Positions 48,536 through 56,169 of a DNA stretch of 64,000 bases are shown in pieces. Within the stretch, counting starts at the first letter, position 1. The number at the start of each line of letters is the position of its first letter. Source of the DNA: Chryseobacterium gleum (GTDB taxonomy: Bacteria > Bacteroidota > Bacteroidia > Flavobacteriales_D > Crocinitomicaceae); assembly GCA_945897805.1 (NCBI GenBank), contig CAMDFX010000001.1, positions 434,001 to 498,000 of the forward strand. Reading direction: 5' to 3'. Both the position numbers and the translations under genes were made by a program. The notes below the pieces were generated by a model. That model was not told the origin of the DNA. It searched no databases and saw nothing but the letters and a program-made list of their open reading frames with translations.

Positions 48536-50998
48536 ATGAAATTATTAATCATTTTTAGCAGTTTTTACTTCTGCATCAATGCGATCGGTCAAAATACATC
48601 ACCAAGTGCGCCATCTGCGCCAAAAATTGGCATTTTAACTGGTGTCATTCAAGATTCTGTTACAAAAAAACCAATTGATTACGCTTCTGTTAGATTATTA
48701 TCAGTCATTGATTCATCTGCAGTTGGTCAGATTTACAGTGACGAAAAAGGAGCTTTTAAATTGGAATTAATTCCCACAGGAAAATATTTTGTGAAAATCA
48801 CTTTTTTTGGATATTCAAACGAAATCATCAAAGACCTCGTTTTTAGTAACGAAATTCCAGGGAGAGATTTGGGAATTATTAAAATGAATCCGGAAAAGTC
48901 TACCAATTTAGAGCAAATAGATGTCGTTGCAAGGCAAGAATTGATTACCTCTGGATTGGATAAAAAAGTGTACAATGTGGGTGAAGATTTATCCGTTAAA
49001 GGTGGAACTGTCAACGATATTCTTAACAATATTCCTTCGATTGAAGTCGATAATGACGGCAAAGTTTCCTTACGCGGTGACGGAAATGTAACGATTTTGA
49101 TTGATGGCCGACCAAGTTCTCTCACTGGTGGAAATGGTAAAAGTATGCTAGATGCGCTGCCTGTTGGTTCGATAGAACGCATTGAGATTGTCAACAATCC
49201 CTCTGCAAAGTACGATCCTGATGGAACTTCAGGAATTATTAATATCGTGCTAAAAAAGAATAAATTAAGAGGTATTAATGGAAATGTTTTTGTTAGTGGA
49301 AGCACTGGAACATCTTTCAATGGAACGGCTTCATTGAGTGTCAGAAATGCCAAAATGAATGTTTTTGGTACCTATGCATATCGCTATTATTCAGGTGATA
49401 GAAATCGATTTGGTTACTTTTTAAATACAGTTGGCGATTCGGTTTACAAATTGAATCAAGACCGTTTAGGCACAGATTTAAGCAATACAAATACTGCTAG
49501 ATTTGGCGCTGATTTTTACTTGAAACCGAGACATACTTTAGGATTTACCGTTACCGCGAATTTTGATAAAAGAGAACGAACTGGAACGGTGGTCAATACG
49601 CAAACGCTGAATGTTCAAACGCCTATAAGGACTTGGGAACGTGCATCTTCTGATCCAATTAGTTCGCAAAATGCAGATATAAATTTAAACTATAAATTTG
49701 ATTTCAAAGAAGATAAAGGTTTTTTTACAGCTGATGTAACACAGTCAACAGGTAAAAATAATGCCAATGGATATTACGATGAATCTTATTTATCGGAAAA
49801 TGGATTGCCAATTGATTACCTAGATTTATTGCAGCAATTAGAGAGCAATGACAAAAATAGGGTCACCACAATTCAATCGGATTTTACCAGACTTTTAGGA
49901 AAAGGAATGAAAATTGAAACAGGATTGAAAACCATTGTCCGACAATCAACTATTAAAACTTATTCAGAAACTTTCAACTATTCAAGTAATATTTATGAAG
50001 CGGATACTTTGTCAAATTTCAGTTATCAATATGATGAACAAGTAGTTTCTGGTTACGGAAATTTTTCGCAGCAATTTAAAAAGTTCAGATATCAAGGCGG
50101 ATTAAGAATTGAAGAAGCCATGCAAGCCCCCAATTTAATTTCTCAAAATCAATCGTTTAAAAATACTTATTTCAATGTTTTTCCTTCAGGATTTGTGAAA
50201 TATACTGTTTCAAAAGCCGTTGAAATAAGTTTGGGTTATAGCAAAAGAATCAATCGTCCTACGGGAGAAAATTTAAATCCATTTTCAAATTATTCAGATC
50301 CTTATAACTTGATGAAAGGAAATCCAGCTTTGAGACCAGAGTACATTAATTCCTTTGATTTTGGAACGACATACAACTTGAAAAAAGTTAATTTTTCGGG
50401 AAATTTATATTACCGTCAAACATCGAATGTTATTCAAAGAGTGAAATTATTTTATGATGATGGAACTTCTGTTGCAACTTTTGCGAATATTGATCAGAGT
50501 CAAAATTTGGGCGCTGAATTGACATTTACATATAAGCCGACAACTTGGATGCGAAATATTTTTTCTTTGAATGGAAATAAAATCCAATACACCGATAATA
50601 CTGCAGGAATTGATTGGAATAATTCAGGTTTTAACTGGAGTGTGAAATATGCAGGGACTTTTGATCTTTGGAAAAAAACAGCTTCTATTCAGGTCAATGC
50701 ACGCTACAATTCACCGATTTTCACTGCGCAAGGAAAAGCGGAGCCGCGCGCTTCTGTCGATTTATCAGGTGAGAAAAACTTGAAAGGAGGAAAATGGGCA
50801 GTTGGATTTAGATTGGCTGATGTTTTCAATACACAAGAATTTAGATTTGAAGTGCAACAAAATGACAATTTTCAATTTGGTAGATTCAAACAAAATACAC
50901 GAAGATTTTATTTAAATCTAAGTTATAAATTCGGAAAATATGAAGTTTCTAAGAAAAGTAAAATCACACCTGAAAATGGAGGTGGAGGAGACTTTTAA
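48536..50998 (+). CDS. TonB-dependent receptor-like outer-membrane barrel with N-terminal carboxypeptidase-regulatory domain
   Basis: 820 residues. A signal peptide (IFSSFYFCINAIGQN) precedes a CarboxypepD-regulatory-like domain (GVIQDSVTKKPIDYASVRL) and a plug domain with VKGGTVNDILNNIPSIEVDNDGKVSLRGDGNVTILIDGRPS, then a long barrel ending in FYLNLSYKFGKYEVSKK. It belongs to the outer-membrane beta-barrel (OMP_b-brl_3-like) group of TonB receptors rather than SusC. Position directly after the MFS gene suggests one operon with a shared substrate. Confidence 0.9.
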   Translation: MKLLIIFSSFYFCINAIGQNTSPSAPSAPKIGILTGVIQDSVTKKPIDYASVRLLSVIDSSAVGQIYSDEKGAFKLELIPTGKYFVKITFFGYSNEIIKDLVFSNEIPGRDLGIIKMNPEKSTNLEQIDVVARQELITSGLDKKVYNVGEDLSVKGGTVNDILNNIPSIEVDNDGKVSLRGDGNVTILIDGRPSSLTGGNGKSMLDALPVGSIERIEIVNNPSAKYDPDGTSGIINIVLKKNKLRGINGNVFVSGSTGTSFNGTASLSVRNAKMNVFGTYAYRYYSGDRNRFGYFLNTVGDSVYKLNQDRLGTDLSNTNTARFGADFYLKPRHTLGFTVTANFDKRERTGTVVNTQTLNVQTPIRTWERASSDPISSQNADINLNYKFDFKEDKGFFTADVTQSTGKNNANGYYDESYLSENGLPIDYLDLLQQLESNDKNRVTTIQSDFTRLLGKGMKIETGLKTIVRQSTIKTYSETFNYSSNIYEADTLSNFSYQYDEQVVSGYGNFSQQFKKFRYQGGLRIEEAMQAPNLISQNQSFKNTYFNVFPSGFVKYTVSKAVEISLGYSKRINRPTGENLNPFSNYSDPYNLMKGNPALRPEYINSFDFGTTYNLKKVNFSGNLYYRQTSNVIQRVKLFYDDGTSVATFANIDQSQNLGAELTFTYKPTTWMRNIFSLNGNKIQYTDNTAGIDWNNSGFNWSVKYAGTFDLWKKTASIQVNARYNSPIFTAQGKAEPRASVDLSGEKNLKGGKWAVGFRLADVFNTQEFRFEVQQNDNFQFGRFKQNTRRFYLNLSYKFGKYEVSKKSKITPENGGGGDF

Positions 50999-51313
50999 AT
51001 AAACATTCAGCGCATTGTTTTCTCTTTTTTTGCATTTTAGCATCTTGATGAACGCCCAGATTGCACAATGATTGATCAAAACTCTTTTTGGTTTTTTGTT
51101 TCTGACTATTTAATTGAAGGAAATATACCACTAAGTTGATTTTTGTTTCCATGACTTTTTTCAGGAAGGTAAACAATTAGAATACTATCAAACGCGCAAT
51201 TGAGTTTAAGGCTATATTCATTGATTGAAATGAGTGAGTTTTGGATTGATTATTTATTTCAATTTCTTTATTCCATAAATTGTAAATTTGTAGCTCAAGA
51301 AAACACCATTATA
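50999..51313. other. 315-bp gap before the M1 peptidase
   Basis: Holds a -7 element (51283) and no ORF I trust; a 70-residue minus-strand frame here has no recognisable features and is probably chance. Confidence 0.5.
51283..51290 (+). promoter_or_regulatory. -7 promoter element (TAAATTTG) for the M1 peptidase gene
   Basis: Perfect match, 23 nt before ATG 51314. It rules against the longer frame starting at 51200. Confidence 0.6.
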
Positions 51314-52975
51314 ATGACATTTTTAACTAGAAATAAAATTCATTCCGAAGCCTTAAAGCAAGCTTTGTTGATTCTTTTTGCTCTTGTAAACTTTTCAATT
51401 TTTGCTCAAAAAGAAAAATTTATGCATGAAGATTCCCTTCGAGGAAGCAATACAGCATTAAGAGCTTGGTGGGATTTAAAAAACTACGATTTATCCGTTT
51501 CTATTGATCCTTCTAAGAAACACATTTTTGGTGTAAATAAAATCACTTATGTAGTTTTAAAAGAGTCAAAAACTATGCAGATTGATTTGCAATCACCAAT
51601 GAAAATCAAGAAAGTAACGCAAAATGGACATTCACTTAAATTCAACGAAAAAGGCAATGCGCATTTGATTGAATTGAAAATGAAACAGGTTTTGAATGAC
51701 ACAAATAGCATCGAAATTCAGTTTGAAGGTCAACCTTTAATTAGCAAAAATCCGCCTTGGTCGGGAGGTTTTACTTGGGAAAAAGATGAAAATGGCAAAG
51801 ATTTTATCGCTACAAGTTGTCAAGGAATTGGCGCGAGTATTTGGTGGCCTTGCAAAGATCATCCGGCTGATGAACCAGACAATATGCAGATTCATGTTTC
51901 CATTCCTACAGCATTAAATTTGACGGCTGTTGCCAATGGCAGGTTGGAAAATGTGGTAAAAGATGCCAAGTGGACTACTTTTCATTGGAAGGTCAAAAAT
52001 CCGATTAATAATTATGGCGTCAATGTCAATATTGGCGATTATGTGGAATTTTCAGAAGTTTTTGAAGGCGAAAAAGGTCCTTTGGATTGCCAATATTATG
52101 TATTGAAAAATCACTTGGAAGAAGCAAAAATTCAGTTTAAACAAGTGCCGATGATGCTCAAAGCTTTTGAATATTGGTTTGGTCCCTATCCGTTTTACGA
52201 AGACAGCTACAAGTTGGTCGAAGTACCTTATTTAGGCATGGAACACCAAAGTTCAGTTACCTACGGAAATGGTTTCAAAAATGGTTATTTGGGCAAAGAT
52301 TTGAGTAAAACTGGCTGGGGACTAAAATTCGATTTCATCATTATTCATGAATCTGGTCACGAATGGTTTGCCAATAGCATTACCAATCAAGATGTTGCAG
52401 ATATGTGGATTCATGAAAGTTTTACATCTTATGCTGAAAATTTATACGTGGAATATTATTTCGGCAAAGAAGCTGGCGCTGAATATGTGATTGGAAAACA
52501 AGCAAAAATTAAAAATGACAAGCCAATCATTGGAAATTACAATGTAAATAATGAAGGTTCAGGCGACATGTATTACAAAGGGGAAAATATGTTACACACT
52601 TTGCGTCAATGGGTTAGAAACGACGATAGATGGCGAATGATTTTAAGAAAAATGAATGACACATTTTATCACCAAACCGTTACTTCAGTTCAAATAGAAG
52701 CTTTTTTCGCCAAAGAAACAGGATTTGATTTGAAACCATTTTTTGATCAATATTTACGCAACACAACGGTTCCAATTTTTCAATATCAAATCGAAAAAGA
52801 CAATTTTAAATTCCGCTGGGACAATTGTGTGCAAGGATTTAACTTGCCATTGAAAGTGAAAATAAACGAATCAGAATATTGGATTGAACCTAGCACAGAA
52901 TGGAGATCCGTCAGCTTACAAAAAAATATAGAATCCGTTTCTGTAGATCAGAATTTGTATATCGAAATCAAGTAG
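51314..52975 (+). CDS. Exported M1-family metallopeptidase
   Basis: Starting at ATG 51314 (MTFLTRNKIHSEALKQ) gives 553 residues with a signal peptide ending in FSIFAQK; the upstream extension to 51200 precedes the promoter. The zinc motif HESGH with the third ligand 18 residues on (H345, H349, E368) is that of M1 aminopeptidases, and PYLGMEHQSSVTYGN is the substrate N-terminus motif of the subfamily. It is shorter than PepN because the C-terminal helical domain is missing, as in many bacterial exported M1 enzymes. Confidence 0.92.
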   Translation: MTFLTRNKIHSEALKQALLILFALVNFSIFAQKEKFMHEDSLRGSNTALRAWWDLKNYDLSVSIDPSKKHIFGVNKITYVVLKESKTMQIDLQSPMKIKKVTQNGHSLKFNEKGNAHLIELKMKQVLNDTNSIEIQFEGQPLISKNPPWSGGFTWEKDENGKDFIATSCQGIGASIWWPCKDHPADEPDNMQIHVSIPTALNLTAVANGRLENVVKDAKWTTFHWKVKNPINNYGVNVNIGDYVEFSEVFEGEKGPLDCQYYVLKNHLEEAKIQFKQVPMMLKAFEYWFGPYPFYEDSYKLVEVPYLGMEHQSSVTYGNGFKNGYLGKDLSKTGWGLKFDFIIIHESGHEWFANSITNQDVADMWIHESFTSYAENLYVEYYFGKEAGAEYVIGKQAKIKNDKPIIGNYNVNNEGSGDMYYKGENMLHTLRQWVRNDDRWRMILRKMNDTFYHQTVTSVQIEAFFAKETGFDLKPFFDQYLRNTTVPIFQYQIEKDNFKFRWDNCVQGFNLPLKVKINESEYWIEPSTEWRSVSLQKNIESVSVDQNLYIEIK

Positions 52976-52980
52976 GGAAA

Positions 52981-53032
52981 AGACCCGCTTCGCTATTAGA
53001 CGTAAGACATTAGACCCGCTTCGCTGTTAGAC
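52981..53032 (+). repeat. Direct repeat, 21 bp, 31-bp period
   Basis: AGACCCGCTTCGCT followed by RTTAGAC occurs at 52981-53001 and 53012-53032 with one difference. The spacer GTAAGACATT also contains the TAGAC-like word found at 61.5 kb. Confidence 0.75.
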
Positions 53033-53201
53033 TGAATTTCTCCTTTTGCTGCGCAACCTTAGATTATCTAAAAAGCGCAAGAAAATTGAAAAGTCTTCTG
53101 TCTAATTTCGTAAAATCTAAAATCTCAACTTGCTACAATTTCATTTTTGCACGAGTAGATTCAGAGGGTTTTGCAGTTCATCTATTAGTTGAAGTAGAAG
53201 T

Positions 53202-53291
53202 AAAGTTTCACCTTAAATCAGTGAATTTAAAATTATGGTTTTTAGTTGTTTGAAATTTACTTTAAAATTCAGATCTTAAAAGTGAAACCTT
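53202..53291. repeat. Imperfect ~35-bp inverted repeat (long hairpin)
   Basis: The left arm AAGTTTCACCTTAA...GAATTTAAAATT is complementary to AATTTACTTTAAAATTC...TTAAAAGTGAAACC with a few mismatches and one small bulge; the loop is about 20 nt. It could be a structured RNA or a palindromic element. Confidence 0.5.
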
Positions 53292-53360
53292 TTTAAGTAT
53301 CTTGCGTTATAGAGAGAACGGATCAATATTATTAACATCTACAGGTTAATTAATGAATTA

Positions 53361-53388
53361 GGGCTTTCTTTTGAAGGCCCTTTTTTTT
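53361..53388 (+). terminator. Orphan intrinsic terminator
   Basis: GGGCTTTC (53361-53368) pairs with GAAGGCCC (53373-53380) with one G-U pair and a TTTT loop, followed by eight Ts. No ORF ends nearby on the plus strand; the M1 gene stops 385 bp upstream. A short noncoding transcript ending here is possible. Confidence 0.6.
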
Positions 53389-53544
53389 GTCAAATAATCA
53401 TAAAATGAAGATTGAATTAAAATTTCAAAAAAAAAAGTTTTTGTGCTTACAACCAAAAGAACTTTCGATTATTTTTAGTTTTTAAGGTTGTAATTACTTT
53501 TTTCTCCGATTTCTACTTCTAAATTCGCGCACTAAAAAAAAACG

Positions 53545-53552
53545 TAATTTCG
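53545..53552 (+). promoter_or_regulatory. -7-like element (TAATTTCG) 4 nt before the flavoprotein ATG
   Basis: Differs from TAnnTTTG at one base and ends 4 nt before ATG 53557, like the deacetylase gene at 11.3 kb. A poly-A tract upstream may help recognition. Confidence 0.45.
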
Positions 53553-53556
53553 CAGC

Positions 53557-54804
53557 ATGAAACAAAATTTGCGCGTTGCAATTATTGGAGGTGGAGCTGC
53601 TGGATTTTTCAGTGCTTTGTCGGCTAAAAATCATTTTCCGGATGTTGAAGTCACTATTTACGAAAAATCAGCAAAGTTGCTGGCGAAAGTCAAAGTTTCT
53701 GGCGGGGGAAGATGTAACGTAACGAATGCCTGTTTTGAGAATCGTGCTTTGTCGAAGTTTTATCCGCGGGGCGAGAATCAATTGAGGAAAGCGTTTGAAT
53801 TATTCAATGCCCAATCAACTGTAGATTGGTTTGCAGCCAGAAATGTGCCCTTGGTGACCTTGCCAGACAATTGTATTTTTCCAAAATCTGATGATTCACA
53901 AACAATTATCGATTGCTTTGAAAATGAAGCGCGAAAATTGGGTGTTCAAATCAAAATTCAATCGCCTCTTGCAGAAATTACGCCATTGGAAGATGGAACT
54001 TTTTCAATGAAATCAGGAGAAAAAACGATTTTTGCAGATAAAATTATCATTGCTACTGGCGGCACACCCAAACGAAGTGGGTTGGACTGGTTGGAGAAAT
54101 TGGGTTGCAAAATTATCGATCCTTTGCCGTCGCTTTTTACTTTCAATATGCCCAACGAACCAATCAAAAGTTTGATGGGAATTGTGGTTGAAAATACTGT
54201 AGTGAAAGTTGAATCAACAAAACTTTCTGCACAAGGACCATTGTTGATAACCCATTGGGGAATGAGCGGGCCGGCGATTTTGAAATTATCAGCTTGGGGC
54301 GCAAGGATTTTGGCGGAAAAGAATTACAATTTTGCCATTTTGGTGAATTGGTTAGGAGAAGTGAAAGAAGATCAATTGCGCAAAGATTTAGATCAAAATA
54401 TTGATTTACATGGCGCTAAAATGATTGGAAATTTGAATCCTTTTCTATTTCCAAATCGTTTGTGGAATTATTTATTAGAAAAATCTGGCATCAATCCTGA
54501 ATTGCGCTGGAAAGAAATCGGCAAGAAAAACGCCAATAAATTGACCAATACTTTGCTGAACGACCGCTACGAAGTTTCAGGAAAAACGACTTTCAAAGAA
54601 GAATTTGTGACAGCTGGCGGAGTAGCATTGGATCAAATTGATTTCAAAACGATGGAACACCGCGAAGTGAAAGGTTTACATTTTGCGGGTGAAATTTTGG
54701 ATATTGACGGCATAACTGGCGGTTTCAATTTTCAATCAGCCTGGACAACAGGTTGGATTGCAGGAAAATCGATTGGAAACAAAACTGAAAATGATGCTTT
54801 GTAA
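53557..54804 (+). CDS. HI0933-like (BaiN/RdsA-type) FAD-dependent oxidoreductase
   Basis: 415 residues. It starts with the dinucleotide motif VAIIGGGAAGFFSALSA and contains the family-specific KVKVSGGGRCNVTNAC near 48, IIATGGTPKRSG, the THWGMSGPAIL block near 229 and the terminal GEILDIDGITGGFNFQSAWTTGWIAGK. It is a cytoplasmic flavoprotein whose substrate is not established. It overlaps the YchJ gene by 11 bp. Confidence 0.92.
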   Translation: MKQNLRVAIIGGGAAGFFSALSAKNHFPDVEVTIYEKSAKLLAKVKVSGGGRCNVTNACFENRALSKFYPRGENQLRKAFELFNAQSTVDWFAARNVPLVTLPDNCIFPKSDDSQTIIDCFENEARKLGVQIKIQSPLAEITPLEDGTFSMKSGEKTIFADKIIIATGGTPKRSGLDWLEKLGCKIIDPLPSLFTFNMPNEPIKSLMGIVVENTVVKVESTKLSAQGPLLITHWGMSGPAILKLSAWGARILAEKNYNFAILVNWLGEVKEDQLRKDLDQNIDLHGAKMIGNLNPFLFPNRLWNYLLEKSGINPELRWKEIGKKNANKLTNTLLNDRYEVSGKTTFKEEFVTAGGVALDQIDFKTMEHREVKGLHFAGEILDIDGITGGFNFQSAWTTGWIAGKSIGNKTENDAL

Positions 54805-55150
54805 TTGCGGAAAAAGTGAATCTTTCGAAAATTGTTGTGAACCGTTATTACTCGGAAAAACAATGGCAACAAGTGCCGAACAATTGATGCGCTCCAGATA
54901 TTCAGCATACGCACATCAGAAAATAGACTATTTGATTGAAACAACTCATCCTTCAACACGCAAATTATACCGTAGAAAAGACATCGAAAAATGGGCAAAA
55001 GAAAGCAAATGGCTGAAATTAGAAATCCTTTTTTCGAGTGAAAATTTCGTCGAATTCAAAGCATATTACCAAGACAAAGTGAGGAAAATTCATGAACATC
55101 ATGAAAAATCGAATTTTATATTTGAGGGAGCGAAGTGGTTTTTTGAGTGA
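54794..55150 (+). CDS. YchJ-family (SEC-C motif) protein
   Basis: 118 residues from the second of two adjacent ATGs (54791 or 54794). The N-terminal MLCNCGKSESFENCCEPLL is the zinc-binding SEC-C type C-x-C...CC; the rest, with SAEQLMRSRYSAYAHQKIDYLIETTHP and KWLKLEILF, is the NTF2-like YchJ body. Function unknown. It starts inside the flavoprotein gene, so translation is coupled. Confidence 0.88.
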   Translation: MLCNCGKSESFENCCEPLLLGKTMATSAEQLMRSRYSAYAHQKIDYLIETTHPSTRKLYRRKDIEKWAKESKWLKLEILFSSENFVEFKAYYQDKVRKIHEHHEKSNFIFEGAKWFFE

Positions 55151-55271
55151 TTTTTTCAGGCAAAAGGTTCATGTCAATAGGATATGGGGAATTGGCATTG
55201 GTGCTGTAAATGAAATAATTATAATGCAATTAGGTATAGCAAAAAAAATCTCCATCAAGAAAATTAATTTG

Positions 55272-55375
55272 TTGTAAAGACGCCGTTAGGTGTCAAATAT
55301 TGGTAGCAAATATGTTGTTGATTGAAACATTTTTGGGGTGCGTCCGTCAGCTGACGGACCATGACAAAAATAAAA
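55272..55375 (+). repeat. Dispersed palindrome-bearing repeat, copy B
   Basis: Contains GACGCCGTTAGGTGTC, TCAAATATTGGTAGC and the perfect palindrome GTCCGTCAGCTGACGGAC (55343-55360). The blocks and order match copy A at 11424-11520. The 247-bp gap it occupies has no ORF. Confidence 0.65.
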
Positions 55376-55397
55376 GTTGATTTTTACGCAATAATTT

Positions 55398-56126
55398 TTA
55401 CAAATTCCGAAAAAATTCCGAGAGCAAAATAGCCCCAGCCGTCGAAACATTTAATGATTCTGCCTCGCCAAATCGAGGAATTGAAATGGGGAAATTGATT
55501 GATTTTTGAAGATTTTCTGAAATTCCTTTGCCTTCGTTTCCGAGCAGCAAAATCCCATGCGGTTTCATTGGTTTTGAATAGATATTTTCACCTTCCAGTG
55601 CAGCTCCGTAAATAGGTACATCAAGTAATTTGAAAGTTTTGGCTAAATCGACATATTCAATCTCAATTCTGAATATTGCACCCATCGTTGCTTGCACGAC
55701 TTTTGGATTGAAACAATCGACCGTTTCTTTAGAACAAAGAATTTTTTTGACGCCAAACCAATCCGCCAAACGCATAATTGTCCCCATATTTCCAGGATCT
55801 TGAACGCCATCTAATGCGATGTAAAATGGTAATTTGTCATTTGAAGTAGGCCATTTTCCAAAAACTGCCAAAGATTTATTCGGTGTTTGGAGGCTAGAAA
55901 TTTGTTTCAATTCCTTTTCTGAAATCAAATTCATTTTTTCTTTTTCAATGAGATTTTCACCAATTACTGAATTGCTAGTATAATATAAATCAACTAGATA
56001 TTCACTTTTACATTGTAATGATTCTAAGACCATTTTTTCTCCTTCAACCACAAAAAGATTCAATTCATCTCTGAATTTCTTTTGTTGCAATGATTTGATT
56101 AACTTAATATTGGATTTAGAAATCAT
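55398..56126 (-). CDS. SpoU/TrmH-family RNA methyltransferase
   Basis: 242 residues. The three SPOUT motifs are present: ALDGVQDPGNMGTIMRLADWFG near 96, LLLGNEGKGIS near 192 and PRFGEAESLNVSTAGAILLSEFF near 216. The N-terminal domain (LQQKKFRDELNLFVVEGEKMV) is that of rRNA 2'-O-methyltransferases. Target nucleotide not predictable. Divergent from the BamA/TamA-like gene. Confidence 0.92.
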   Translation of the reverse strand: MISKSNIKLIKSLQQKKFRDELNLFVVEGEKMVLESLQCKSEYLVDLYYTSNSVIGENLIEKEKMNLISEKELKQISSLQTPNKSLAVFGKWPTSNDKLPFYIALDGVQDPGNMGTIMRLADWFGVKKILCSKETVDCFNPKVVQATMGAIFRIEIEYVDLAKTFKLLDVPIYGAALEGENIYSKPMKPHGILLLGNEGKGISENLQKSINFPISIPRFGEAESLNVSTAGAILLSEFFRNL

Positions 56127-56144
56127 TTAAAGCTTCGTTTTTAC

Positions 56145-56152
56145 TATTTTTG
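56145..56152 (+). promoter_or_regulatory. -7 promoter element (TATTTTTG) for the BamA/TamA-like gene
   Basis: Perfect match, 17 nt before TTG 56170. Confidence 0.55.
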
Positions 56153-56169
56153 TTACTCAATTAACGAAT

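Larger units (their letters stand above)
52976..53556. other. 581-bp intergenic region with repeats, a hairpin and an orphan terminator
   Basis: After the M1 gene come two direct copies of AGACCCGCTTCGCT (31-bp period), tandem TAGAC/GTCTAA words, an imperfect long hairpin (53202-53291) and a terminator with no upstream ORF (53361-53388). The next gene starts at 53557. No coding sequence seen. Confidence 0.6.

Noticed and set aside
50964-51176. 70-residue minus-strand ORF between the TonB receptor and M1 genes
   Set aside because: Low-complexity, no recognisable features, partly antisense to the receptor end; probably chance.
51200-51313. 38-residue upstream extension of the M1 peptidase
   Set aside because: It includes the -7 element at 51283 and would place a signal peptide internally.
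55092-55277. 61-residue ORF after the YchJ gene
   Set aside because: It overlaps the YchJ coding region out of frame and then enters noncoding DNA; no family features.
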